A DNA stretch of 45,385 bases from an uncultured Treponema sp. (GTDB taxonomy: Bacteria; Spirochaetota; Spirochaetia; Treponematales; Treponemataceae), in the NCBI GenBank assembly GCA_946535985.1, contig CAMNDY010000013.1, positions 1 to 45,385 of the forward strand, read 5' to 3'. The notes under the pieces were generated by a model that was not told the DNA's origin, made no database searches, and was given only the letters and a program-made list of their open reading frames with translations. Both the position numbers and the translations under genes were made by a program. Of this stretch, positions 25,509 to 33,338 are shown piece after piece. How positions within the stretch are numbered: position 1 is the stretch's first letter; every line of letters starts with the position of its first letter.

Positions 25509-25991
25509 TTATTTTAACAGGTTCATTGAAAAACCGATAAGAACACCCAGCAGGGCTCCCATAATTACTTGAATCGGTGTATGACCATTTACCTCTTTAA
25601 TTGATTTATATTCTTTGATGCTGCCATTTTTTTCAAGTTCACGGCCAAGTTCATTTAATTTTTGAGATTGAACACCGCTTGAACGACGTACACCAACAGC
25701 ATCGCGCATGGTAATAAAAGTAATCAGCAAAGAAAGCATGAATACACTTGAAGTAACACCTTCTCTTATTCCAATTGAAGTACAAACAGCAGTTACAACA
25801 GCAGAATGGCTTGAAGGCATACCACCTGTACGCCAGAACATATTAGCAATAAGATCTTTTATTGTTTTAATACGCCCATAAATAAGATGGATGAGGGTTT
25901 TTAGAAATTGGGCTCCAAGCCAACTGAAAATTCCCGCAAGAAAAGTCGGATGTGTAAAAAAATTGATAAATTTTTCATATGTAGTTGGCAT
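25509..25991 (-). CDS. Divergent PAP2-family (DUF212) membrane protein
   Basis: 160 residues. The DUF212 signature is complete: WRTGGMPSSHSAVVTA (about residue 51), MRDAVGVRRSSGVQSQKLN and GHTPIQVIMGALLGVLIG, with three or four membrane helices. This family is distantly related to PAP2 phosphatases and may act on lipid-linked phosphates; its substrate is unknown. AAAGGGA precedes the ATG. It is the first gene of the leftward operon that continues into the Rnf-like genes 7 nt later, though a functional link is not obvious. Confidence 0.88.
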   Translation of the reverse strand: MPTTYEKFINFFTHPTFLAGIFSWLGAQFLKTLIHLIYGRIKTIKDLIANMFWRTGGMPSSHSAVVTAVCTSIGIREGVTSSVFMLSLLITFITMRDAVGVRRSSGVQSQKLNELGRELEKNGSIKEYKSIKEVNGHTPIQVIMGALLGVLIGFSMNLLK

Positions 25992-26043
25992 AAAAAAATC
26001 CCTTTAATAGTATTTAATTCTATCATTAAATCTGAAATTTTAC

Positions 26044-26049
26044 TATACT
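26044..26049 (+). promoter_or_regulatory. -10 box of the RluA-family gene
   Basis: TATACT ends 7 nt before the ATG at 26057; there is no Shine-Dalgarno sequence and no clear -35. Confidence 0.45.
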
Positions 26050-26056
26050 TTTTATT

Positions 26057-26998
26057 ATGGATTTTACAGATTTTCATACCGGTAAAGATGATATAGGAAG
26101 ACGCCTCGATAAAGTGATAAAAATCTTTTTACCGACCATTTCTCTTTCAAATCTTTATCAAAGTTTGCGTAAAAATCTTATTAAAATAAATGGAAAAAAG
26201 CAAAAGCCTGATTATAAAATTGCCCCAGATGATATTCTTTCAATTGCAGATGTTTTGTTAAAGCAGTACTTTGCAAAAGAGAAAGATGATTTTGAAAAAA
26301 ACAGTAAAAATTCTGATATAAATATAAAGGAACTGATTGTTTTTGAAAATAAAAATATCCTGATTCTTAATAAACCCGCAGGAATCAACGTTCAAAAAGC
26401 AAAAAAGAATGAAATTTCACTGGCTGAGCTTGTCGGGCAATATTATGAAGATACTCGCGGAAAAGAATCTATTTCATTTAAGCCGGGGCCTTTACACAGA
26501 ATAGACAAGCAGACTTGCGGACTTATTTGTTTTTCTATGAGTCTTGAAGGAGCCAGATGGTTTACCCAGGCTATGAAGGATCACCAGATAAAGAAAACCT
26601 ATAGTGCCACAGTTGAAGGAATAGTAAAAGAAAGCCAGACCTGGAAAGATTATATTCTTAAAGAAGACCAGACCTCGGAGGATTTTCATACAGTAAAAGT
26701 TATTACCGGAAATGATAATAAACTGCCTGATGGTGCAAAAGAATGTATTACAAAAATCATTCCTCTTGAAAGCTTTACAAAAGACGGATTTGATTTTACA
26801 AAATGCGATTTTCAAATAGAAACAGGCCGCCAGCACCAGATCAGGGCCCAGGCAGCTTTTCACGGGCATCCTTTGGCGGGTGATTCTGCTTATGGGGCAG
26901 AAAGTTCAACTTTTAAGTTTGATTTATGCGATAAGTGTCTTACTTTTCCTGCTAATAATCTTGGTATACCCCAAAATATAACAATTGATTTTGCTTGA
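26057..26998 (+). CDS. RluA-family RNA pseudouridine synthase
   Basis: 313 residues: an N-terminal S4 RNA-binding domain (GRRLDKVIKIFLPTISLSNL to about residue 75) and an RluA-type catalytic domain with LNKPAGINVQ, the active-site loop HRIDKQTCGL (catalytic Asp150) and ETGRQHQIRAQAAFHGHPLA near residue 255. It isomerises uridine to pseudouridine in rRNA, most likely 23S rRNA as RluC does; the exact position cannot be told. ATG 26057 is chosen as the first start after a TATACT box; the transcript appears leaderless. The P-loop/Asp23 gene follows after 21 nt with its own promoter inside this gene's 3' end. Confidence 0.88.
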   Translation: MDFTDFHTGKDDIGRRLDKVIKIFLPTISLSNLYQSLRKNLIKINGKKQKPDYKIAPDDILSIADVLLKQYFAKEKDDFEKNSKNSDINIKELIVFENKNILILNKPAGINVQKAKKNEISLAELVGQYYEDTRGKESISFKPGPLHRIDKQTCGLICFSMSLEGARWFTQAMKDHQIKKTYSATVEGIVKESQTWKDYILKEDQTSEDFHTVKVITGNDNKLPDGAKECITKIIPLESFTKDGFDFTKCDFQIETGRQHQIRAQAAFHGHPLAGDSAYGAESSTFKFDLCDKCLTFPANNLGIPQNITIDFA

Positions 26999-27012
26999 TT
27001 TTCGATTATAAT
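26985..27012 (+). promoter_or_regulatory. Promoter of the P-loop/Asp23 fusion gene
   Basis: TTGATT (26985-26990, inside the preceding gene), 16-bp spacer, TATAAT (27007-27012), then 7 nt to the ATG at 27020. No Shine-Dalgarno sequence. Confidence 0.65.
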
Positions 27013-27019
27013 AATTTAT

Positions 27020-27970
27020 ATGGTAAATCCAATTTCACTTATAAAACACGCTTTCTCTCCTACCCTGGTTTATGCTTTAGTTGGCGAAAGTGGAACTGGT
27101 AAAAGCTTTCGTTCCAAGCTGCTTGCAGAACAATACAATATCAATGCCATAATAGACGACGGACTTTTAATTCAGGATGAAAAAATCATTGCGGGGCATT
27201 CTGCAAAACGCGAAAAAACCTATATGGGTGCAGTTCGTGCCGCTCTTTTTGATGACAAAGAACACCGGGATGCTGTTGCCAAAGTATTAAAAAAGGCTCA
27301 TTTCAAAAAAATCCTCATACTTGGAACTTCCGAAAAAATGGTAATGAAAATTGCAATGAGACTGCAGCTGCCCCAGCCTTCTAAAATCATTCATATCGAA
27401 GAAATTGCAACCCAGGAAGAAATTGAAAAAGCAGCTAAATCTCGTCATGTAGAAGGAAAACACGTAATTCCGGTTCCTTCAATCGAAGTAAAGAAAAGTT
27501 ATCCTCAGATTTTTTCTAACTCCATGCATGATTTTTTCAGTAAAGGATTTTTTCAGAAAAAAAGCGGCAAAGGCAAGCTCATAGAAAAATCAATTGTTCA
27601 GCCGGAATTCAGTAAAAAAGGACGGGTTGAAATTTCGGAAGCGGCTCTTACACAAATGGTTATGCACTGCGTTTCGGAATGTTCACCAGATGTAAAAGTA
27701 AAGAAAATTGCAATTAAAACCGATTCCCGCGGCTATAGGCTTGTTGTAACAATTGATGTACCCTTTGGAACTCAACTTACAGGTAAGGTTCATAAGCTTC
27801 AGCAGTATATCATCGATAAAATCGAAACTTTTACCGGCATTCTTATAGAAGAAGTAAGCATTGTTATTGATAAAATCACAAAAACAGATGCACCGGCAGT
27901 TCAACAGGAAGAAAAAAATAAACCTGTTTTAAGCCGCCGTTCCCTTGCAAGAAATCACGAAAAGAATTAA
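27020..27970 (+). CDS. P-loop NTPase fused to an Asp23/Gls24-like domain
   Basis: 316 residues. The N-terminal part has a Walker A motif GESGTGKS (residues 22-29) in a kinase-like fold (LVYALVGESGTGKSFRSKLL), with KILILGTSEKMV further on. A basic linker (about 170-200) follows. Residues ~200-290 resemble the Asp23/DUF322 domain (VEISEAALTQMVMHCVSE, DVPFGTQLTGKVHKLQQYII), known from alkaline-shock envelope proteins. The function is unknown. ATP binding is likely, but no Walker B is obvious. It is cytoplasmic, without signal peptide. Its stop codon touches that of the convergent poly(A) polymerase gene. Confidence 0.7.
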   Translation: MVNPISLIKHAFSPTLVYALVGESGTGKSFRSKLLAEQYNINAIIDDGLLIQDEKIIAGHSAKREKTYMGAVRAALFDDKEHRDAVAKVLKKAHFKKILILGTSEKMVMKIAMRLQLPQPSKIIHIEEIATQEEIEKAAKSRHVEGKHVIPVPSIEVKKSYPQIFSNSMHDFFSKGFFQKKSGKGKLIEKSIVQPEFSKKGRVEISEAALTQMVMHCVSECSPDVKVKKIAIKTDSRGYRLVVTIDVPFGTQLTGKVHKLQQYIIDKIETFTGILIEEVSIVIDKITKTDAPAVQQEEKNKPVLSRRSLARNHEKN

Positions 27971-29050
27971 CTAGGCTTTTTTAGGGTGGATTTTTATAGG
28001 AACACCAAGACTCTTCATTACAGAACGAACAGCATATTCAAGCTCGCGACGCTGAGGATTCATTGGCAGAACAAAATTGCGGCATTCTGTCCAGGTTTTT
28101 GCATATAATTCAGAAACAGAATATTTTCCCTGAATCTCCTGTTCCCAGTCTGTAAGTGTTGTTACAAAATCATAAATAATAAAGAATAGCTTTTTACCAA
28201 GACGAGCCTGAGGATCTGTTTTATTAAGCTCATCAAGCTTTTTAAGATTTTCCATAAAGCTGTATTCAATATTTTTGCGTTCATAAAGCATTGCGCTTAC
28301 AGAAGGTTGAAGGTACATAAACAAATCGTTTTCAATTGCTTCTGAAATAATTTGTGAAGCATGAACATTGTTGATTATTTTCAAAAGCTCTTCTGTTATG
28401 CGCGAAGGAGAAACGCTGTTTAATAAGGCTGCAGATTGTTTAATTTTATGACGCAGATTAAAAGTCATTTTTGCATCGGTTGTTGCAGAATATTTAATGG
28501 CTCTTAACATGCGTACAGGGTCTTCTGTAAAAATTATATCCAGAGGAATTACAGGTCTAAGTATGTGTTTTTTAATATCACGCATACCGCCCACATAGTC
28601 TATTATCTGTTCCTGAAGAGGATCATAATAAAGGGCATTCATTGTAAAGTCTCTGCGCATTACATCCTGCTCAATGGTTCCAAACTCATTCCCTACAGAG
28701 CCTTCTTCGTTTGAACGGAAAGTGCTTACTTCAAAAATCTTTGCTCCAAACACTACGTGAACAAGACGGAAGCGGCGGCCTATTATGCGGGAATTACGGA
28801 AAATGCGTTTTATTTTAGAAGGGGTTGCATCTGTTACAATATCAAAATCTTTTGGAACGTTGCCTACAATAAGATCGCGTACGGCTCCACCAACGACATA
28901 GGCTGTATAGCCGGCATCGCGCAGGCGGTTGATTATTTGAAGAGCATCTGGGTCTATTTTTTTGTTAGAAATAAAATGTTCAGACTTTGTATAAACAACG
29001 GCCTTTTTAATTAAATTGCCCTTGTTATCCGTTCCATATCTATATAACAC
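27971..29050 (-). CDS. pcnB: Poly(A) polymerase / CCA-adding family nucleotidyltransferase (PcnB-like)
   Basis: About 359 residues. The class II nucleotidyltransferase head is clear: YVVGGAVRDLIVGNVPKDFD (the DxD metal pair), then RNSRIIGRRFRLVHV, which is typical of bacterial poly(A) polymerase I, EVSTFRSNEE, RRDFTMNALYYDP and EDPVRMLRAIK. It adds A tails to RNA 3' ends to promote decay; a CCA-adding role cannot be excluded. GTG 29050 is preferred because TTGCCA-17 bp-TAATAT ends 8 nt before it and the protein then starts at the family's usual place. An in-frame ATG at 29104, right beside a hairpin repeat and without a ribosome binding site, is the alternative. Confidence 0.82.
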   Translation of the reverse strand: MLYRYGTDNKGNLIKKAVVYTKSEHFISNKKIDPDALQIINRLRDAGYTAYVVGGAVRDLIVGNVPKDFDIVTDATPSKIKRIFRNSRIIGRRFRLVHVVFGAKIFEVSTFRSNEEGSVGNEFGTIEQDVMRRDFTMNALYYDPLQEQIIDYVGGMRDIKKHILRPVIPLDIIFTEDPVRMLRAIKYSATTDAKMTFNLRHKIKQSAALLNSVSPSRITEELLKIINNVHASQIISEAIENDLFMYLQPSVSAMLYERKNIEYSFMENLKKLDELNKTDPQARLGKKLFFIIYDFVTTLTDWEQEIQGKYSVSELYAKTWTECRNFVLPMNPQRRELEYAVRSVMKSLGVPIKIHPKKA

Positions 29051-29058
29051 GATGGGAT

Positions 29059-29087
29059 ATATTATTATTTTTAATATGTTTTGGCAA
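29059..29087 (-). promoter_or_regulatory. Promoter of the pcnB-like gene
   Basis: Minus strand: TTGCCA (29082-29087), 17-bp spacer, TAATAT (29059-29064), 8 nt to GTG 29050. This supports the shorter start and a leaderless mRNA. Confidence 0.55.
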
Positions 29088-29104
29088 GAAGGAGATAAAT
29101 TCAT

Positions 29105-29203
29105 ATTATGAAAAAATGCTCACGCAAAGAACCATGTTTTGCTCCGCTAAACGAAAAGGACGCTCCACAAAACATGAACCTTTGCTCCGCATTTTTTCAT
29201 AAT
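29105..29203 (+). repeat. R2 hairpin repeat, copy 2 (most complete)
   Basis: 99-bp imperfect palindrome with stems ATTATGAAAAAATGC/GCATTTTTTCATAAT, GCAAAG/CTTTGC and CATGTTTTG/CAAAACATG around the centre GCTCCGCTAAACGAAAAGGA. It fills the space between the pcnB-like gene and the hydrolase gene. Confidence 0.9.
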
Positions 29204-29209
29204 GCCTCT

Positions 29210-30175
29210 TTATTGGCTTATTACTTCCGCTAACATATTTAAAATATCCTGTTCGACAGTTTCTTTGTCGGTTTCATTTAAAATTTCGTGGCGATCACCG
29301 GGATATTCTTTTAGGGTTACGGATTTTAGGCCGAGATTTTTGTAGCATTCAGCCAGGGCTTTTACAGTTTTACCGTAATCACCTACCGGGTCTTCTGAGC
29401 CGAACAGGAGATAAATTGGTAAATCTTTATCTATTTTTGCCATGTTTGATTTCTGGTGGATGTTACGGAGGGCACTTGTCATGTCGCAATAGAATGAGGT
29501 TTTAAGCGGGAATCCGCACCATTTGTCATCGGCGTACATCATAAACATTGATTCATCTTTTGTGAGCCAGTCATATTTTGTTTTGAGCGGTTTAATGCGT
29601 TTGTTGTAGCTTCCAAAGCTTAAAGTGTCCAAAAGACCAACAACACTGTTTTTGCCGCAGAACAATCTTACTATTTTTGCAAGGATGTTTCCCATTGTAA
29701 CAAGTGGCAGACGTGGACCTGCAGTTCCAATTAAAAAGCATGCTTTAATTTTTCCGTGGAAGTTTTCTATATAGCTTTGTGCAATAAATGAACCAAAGCT
29801 GTGAGCCATCAAGATTACAGGTACATCAGGATATTCCTTTTTAACAAGATCAATAAGGAAGTCAACATCTTTTACAGCAAGAGTAAATCCGTTTTTATCT
29901 GCAAGTTTACCAAAGTCACCAGTACCCTTTTGTATTGCGTTTTCTGCAGTACGTCCGTGGCCGCGCATATCAAAGGCATTAAATACATAACCGTTTTCTG
30001 ACAAAATTGAACCAAAACGGTCGTAACGAAGTGAGTGCTCTGCAAGTCCATGATTAAAAACAATTACGGCTTTTATTTTTGGTGGGTTTTCGGGATCATC
30101 GGCATCTGGAATCCAGCGGTTTACCCAAAGCTCTGTGTTGTCGTGTGTTTTTACCGAAAATGATTTTAATGACAT
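29210..30175 (-). CDS. Alpha/beta hydrolase, lysophospholipase/monoacylglycerol lipase type
   Basis: 321 residues of the Hydrolase_4 family. The oxyanion region FNHGLAEHSLRYDRFG, then FDMRGHGRT, the nucleophile elbow LMAHSFGSFIAQ, an acid candidate FGSEDPVGDYG and the C-terminal His in YPGDRHEILNE complete the Ser-Asp-His triad. It probably hydrolyses monoacylglycerols or lysophospholipids. No signal peptide is visible, so it should act in the cytoplasm. AGGAGG lies 6 nt before the ATG. It is transcribed singly; the upstream neighbour is divergent across an R1 repeat. Confidence 0.85.
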   Translation of the reverse strand: MSLKSFSVKTHDNTELWVNRWIPDADDPENPPKIKAVIVFNHGLAEHSLRYDRFGSILSENGYVFNAFDMRGHGRTAENAIQKGTGDFGKLADKNGFTLAVKDVDFLIDLVKKEYPDVPVILMAHSFGSFIAQSYIENFHGKIKACFLIGTAGPRLPLVTMGNILAKIVRLFCGKNSVVGLLDTLSFGSYNKRIKPLKTKYDWLTKDESMFMMYADDKWCGFPLKTSFYCDMTSALRNIHQKSNMAKIDKDLPIYLLFGSEDPVGDYGKTVKALAECYKNLGLKSVTLKEYPGDRHEILNETDKETVEQDILNMLAEVISQ

Positions 30176-30194
30176 TTAATGCCTCCTGACATGA

Positions 30195-30222
30195 GATTCC
30201 CGGGTCAAGCCCGAGAATGACA
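30195..30222. repeat. R1 repeat, single unit
   Basis: Contains CCCGGGTCAAGCCCGAGAAT followed by GACA. Its last six bases, ATGACA, stand 17 bp before a TAAAAT box and so may serve as the -35 element of the rlmD-like gene. Confidence 0.85.
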
Positions 30223-30245
30223 CAATCTGTAAATTCTGTTAAAAT
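30217..30245 (+). promoter_or_regulatory. Promoter of the rlmD-like gene, -35 inside an R1 repeat
   Basis: ATGACA (30217-30222), 17-bp spacer, TAAAAT (30240-30245), 7 nt to ATG 30253. No Shine-Dalgarno sequence. Confidence 0.5.
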
Positions 30246-30252
30246 GTATTTT

Positions 30253-31497
30253 ATGGAACCTGTAACAGTAAAAACAGAAAAAACAGTCTTTGGCGGCAAT
30301 ACAATTGCAAAAATCAACTCAAAGACAGTATTCATACCTTTTACACTGCCTGATGAAACTCTTTCTATAAATATAGTACAACACAAAAGTGATTATGACA
30401 ACGCAGAAATTATAAAAATCCTTGATCCTTCTCCTTACCGTAAAAATCCGGAATGTAAGTATTATGGAAGCTGCGGCGGCTGTAATATGATGCATATTAA
30501 AAGCGAATATCAGCGGGAGCTTCGTAAACAGATGTTAAATGATGCCTTCCTTGCAAATAAAATTGAGCTTCCTCAAATCCAGGTTATTTATGGTCCTGAT
30601 TTTAATTACCGTTCACGTTTTCAATTTACAGATGGCGGCTTATGCCAGAAGAATGCCAATAATGTTATAACAATTGACCAGTGTCTTTGCGCAGAAACTG
30701 CAATAAATGAATACTTAAAATCAACTCCTGCAGAAAATCGTCCAAAAGGCCGTACTCATTTTTTTGCAAGCAGTAAAGCAGTTGATAAATCAATCAAAAT
30801 CACTTGTGAAAATCCTAAAAATAAGCAAAGTGTTCAAAATAATAGACAATCTAATAAGTCTTCAAAAAAATATAAGTTCAAAGAAAACAAATATTTTGCA
30901 GGAACAGTTATTTCTCCTCAAGACACAGAGACAGTTCAGCTCAACGGCAAAAATATTTCTTTTGACGTGCGGGGATTTTTCCAGTCTAACCTTGATGTTT
31001 TTGAAAAGGTTTTGAAAATCCTTGTAGAAAAGCTTCCTCATGGTCAGAATATTTTAGATATGTATGCAGGCTGCGGGGCAATTTCCTGTTTTTTAGGTCA
31101 AAACTTTAATAATGTCACACTTGTTGAACATAACCGCGACGCACTTGTTTTTGCAGAGCAGAATATGGCAGGAATTCCTCATATAAGTTATGGAATGAGC
31201 GGAGCATCTTGGGTAAAAAACTGTGCTTCCACCTGCCCTCAATTTGATGCCTGTGTAGTTGACCCACCTCGTTCCGGCATGGAAAAAGAGGTTTTAGATT
31301 ATTTTTGTAAATCAGACATTCCTTTTATTGCATATCTGTCCTGCAATCCAAGCACACAAAGCCGCGATTGCCAGAAGCTTTTAAAAGCCGGCTATAAAAT
31401 TCAAGAAGCCTACCTTATGGATTTTTACCCTAACACAAGCCATATTGAAAGTTTGATTTTTCTTTCGCGGTCCCTGAGCCTGTCGAAGGGCAATTAA
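30253..31497 (+). CDS. rlmD: 23S rRNA (uracil-C5)-methyltransferase, RlmD/TrmA family
   Basis: 414 residues. An [4Fe-4S] motif has Cys68, Cys74 and Cys77 (CKYYGSCGGC) plus a later Cys in DQCLCAE. The SAM-binding motif LDMYAGCGAISCF and the catalytic segment VDPPRSGMEKEV...YLSCNPSTQSRD (nucleophile Cys364) are complete. It methylates uracil C5 in 23S rRNA (U1939 or U747 type); the exact site is uncertain. ATG 30253 is chosen over upstream ATGs at 30217 and 30244 because a TAAAAT box ends 7 nt before it; the former starts lie in a repeat or in the promoter. The last nine residues (RSLSLSKGN) are encoded by an R3 repeat that has replaced the original gene end. Confidence 0.88.
   Translation: MEPVTVKTEKTVFGGNTIAKINSKTVFIPFTLPDETLSINIVQHKSDYDNAEIIKILDPSPYRKNPECKYYGSCGGCNMMHIKSEYQRELRKQMLNDAFLANKIELPQIQVIYGPDFNYRSRFQFTDGGLCQKNANNVITIDQCLCAETAINEYLKSTPAENRPKGRTHFFASSKAVDKSIKITCENPKNKQSVQNNRQSNKSSKKYKFKENKYFAGTVISPQDTETVQLNGKNISFDVRGFFQSNLDVFEKVLKILVEKLPHGQNILDMYAGCGAISCFLGQNFNNVTLVEHNRDALVFAEQNMAGIPHISYGMSGASWVKNCASTCPQFDACVVDPPRSGMEKEVLDYFCKSDIPFIAYLSCNPSTQSRDCQKLLKAGYKIQEAYLMDFYPNTSHIESLIFLSRSLSLSKGN
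31466..31492. repeat. R3 repeat inside the 3' end of the rlmD-like gene
   Basis: GGTCCCTGAGCCTGTCGAAG within the reading frame. The same sequence in reverse occurs at 36967-36991, and a decayed copy at 35286-35304. Confidence 0.85.
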
Positions 31498-31510
31498 ATC
31501 GGAGTATAAA

Positions 31511-33262
31511 ATGAAAAAAATCCTTTTTTTATTTATTCTTTTAATTTTATTATACCCACTTTTTGCCGGCCAAGGCATCGAACTAAATAACATAAACTCC
31601 ACCTGGAGCAGAGTTCTTCCCGGAAAACTCATCTGCGAACCACAGACAACAAGCAAAGGTTTTGCAGTAATTACAGATGCCCATTCCCTCATGTCTTTTA
31701 CAAGCCAGGGCCGCATTGTTTATGAAAAAATCCTTAACCGCGCAAACGGAGCGCTTTTTGGAGTTCTTCAAAATGATTACATTGCTGTTGTTACCGCAAA
31801 CTCAAAAAAAATCACCCTATTAAATCCTGACGGAAAAGAGCTCTGGACCACTACAACAGATTTTAAAATAAATAAAAGCCCATACCCCGGCCGGGACGGA
31901 AGATTTTTTGTACAGGGAGAAGAAGTTCTTGCCTGTTATGGCTTAAACGGCCTGCAAAAATGGAAGCTTACTACTCCCCTTCAATCTAAAATTGCAATTA
32001 ATGAACTTCAAAACGGAAGCCTTATTTTAATGCTTAAAAGTCTTGAAGGTGGAAAAACAAAGGCTCTGAGAATTTCTCCTTTTGGCGAAATTGAAGAAGA
32101 AATTACTTTTGCAGGAGAAGTTACCCGGGCCCTTACAACTCCACAGGGAATTCTTCTTGTTTTTACAGATGGAACTTCGGGACTTTTTGATCTTGATATT
32201 AAAGAGAATAAATCAACTCACCGATGGCTGTTTAAAAAAGATTCCCTCCAGAAAACTAACAAAGATTTTTTTATCCTTTCGCAAAATAAAAATGATGTTG
32301 TATACGTTAATATCAAAGCTTCAAATATAGAAATTGATTATATAAATCTTACAGACGGATCCATAAAAGATTCCTTTGTTATCGAAGAAGATATCAACCC
32401 GGAATACGGCTGGTATAATACAAGCGGTGTATTAATTGCAGACTCAAAAAATGCCTTTTTTTACAATAATGCAGGCCGTTATATCTGGAGCGGCATTCTT
32501 CCTGCCCAGAAAAGCAAAGAAGCTCCTTCTCATACAAGTTTTACAAGAGATAACTGCTTTCTTTTATTTGGAAAAGACTGGAGCATACATGCCTTCCGTG
32601 CTGCCCGCGAAGAAGAAAATGCAGCACAACAAAATATAGACAAAAAAGATTATTCAAGTTTTTATGATATCAACACAACTTTAATGGAACTTCCCCTACC
32701 ATTGCCTTTAGATAAAAATCTTCTTTTACCTGAACGAGCAGAACTCCTGAAAAAGGGAAATTACGGAGTAACAGAAAAAATCTATGCTTCACAGCTTTTA
32801 AGCATCTGCACTGCCTATAAAAATCTCATGGCAAGTTCAAATTTTGGTACCCGAATAGAAAAAAGTGTTTTTGAAACAGATTCTGCCGGCATGGAAAATA
32901 TCCTTTCGCAGATAAATCTTTTTGGAACAGACACCTTCTGCGATTACACAGCCTATTTCTTAAGAAAAGAAGCAAACAAAACCTTTATTCATACTCTTTT
33001 AAAGGGTGTTGTCACAAACGGATATGATCCACAGGGAAAAATCCTTGAAAGTCTTGAATATCTTGCCCACAATACTCCAGAAAAAGATGAAACAATTCTA
33101 AAAGATATCTGTGATGCTGTTTATTCTGTATGTATTACAAATGGAGGAAATGCAATTGAACCTCGTGGAAAAGATACTCTTACTACACTTCTCTATCCAA
33201 AATACACTTCTGTAATCCGCGATTACGCCAGAAATACTTTGAAAAAACTTGTTGGTAAATAA
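31511..33262 (+). CDS. Secreted beta-propeller (PQQ-like repeat) protein
   Basis: 583 residues with signal peptide MKKILFLFILLILLYPLFAG and a predicted signal peptidase I site after FAG. Residues ~30-370 contain repeated blades of the kind ITLLNPDGKELWTT, LACYGLNGLQKWKLTT and NNAGRYIWSGIL, typical of PQQ-like/quinoprotein beta-propellers. No cofactor-binding residues are recognised, so it is probably a scaffold or assembly protein (BamB-like fold). The C-terminal ~200 residues are helical. GGAG precedes the ATG and the gene lies 13 nt after the rlmD-like stop, so they may be cotranscribed. P83/100 follows with its own promoter. Confidence 0.7.
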   Translation: MKKILFLFILLILLYPLFAGQGIELNNINSTWSRVLPGKLICEPQTTSKGFAVITDAHSLMSFTSQGRIVYEKILNRANGALFGVLQNDYIAVVTANSKKITLLNPDGKELWTTTTDFKINKSPYPGRDGRFFVQGEEVLACYGLNGLQKWKLTTPLQSKIAINELQNGSLILMLKSLEGGKTKALRISPFGEIEEEITFAGEVTRALTTPQGILLVFTDGTSGLFDLDIKENKSTHRWLFKKDSLQKTNKDFFILSQNKNDVVYVNIKASNIEIDYINLTDGSIKDSFVIEEDINPEYGWYNTSGVLIADSKNAFFYNNAGRYIWSGILPAQKSKEAPSHTSFTRDNCFLLFGKDWSIHAFRAAREEENAAQQNIDKKDYSSFYDINTTLMELPLPLPLDKNLLLPERAELLKKGNYGVTEKIYASQLLSICTAYKNLMASSNFGTRIEKSVFETDSAGMENILSQINLFGTDTFCDYTAYFLRKEANKTFIHTLLKGVVTNGYDPQGKILESLEYLAHNTPEKDETILKDICDAVYSVCITNGGNAIEPRGKDTLTTLLYPKYTSVIRDYARNTLKKLVGK

Positions 33263-33281
33263 TCAAAAGTCGTGATATAAT
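33252..33281 (+). promoter_or_regulatory. Promoter of the P83/100 gene
   Basis: TTGGTA (33252-33257, in the end of the preceding gene), 18-bp spacer, TATAAT (33276-33281). The predicted leader of ~50 nt contains an R1 repeat and an AAAGGTGG ribosome binding site. Confidence 0.6.
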
Positions 33282-33291
33282 ATATACATTA

Positions 33292-33321
33292 TGTCATTGT
33301 CGGACGCGATCCGGCAATCCT
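33292..33321. repeat. R1 repeat unit in the P83/100 5' leader
   Basis: Diverged unit: CATTGTCGGACGCGATCCGG. It can fold into a small hairpin upstream of the ribosome binding site. Confidence 0.75.
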
Positions 33322-33338
33322 AAATTAAAGGTGGATAT

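Noticed and set aside
25992..26056. TTTAAT...ATTAAA inverted sequence between the DUF212 and RluA genes considered as a third operator
   Set aside because: The half-sites are in the opposite order and spaced 6 nt, unlike sites A and B; probably chance in an AT-rich gap.
30096..30386. 96-codon minus-strand frame across the R1 repeat at 30195
   Set aside because: It covers the promoter, repeat and ends of two genes; the repeat, not selection, keeps it open.
31381..31716. 111-codon minus-strand frame containing RQAQGP
   Set aside because: It spans an R3 repeat and is antisense to two genuine genes; such repeat-derived peptides are common annotation artefacts.
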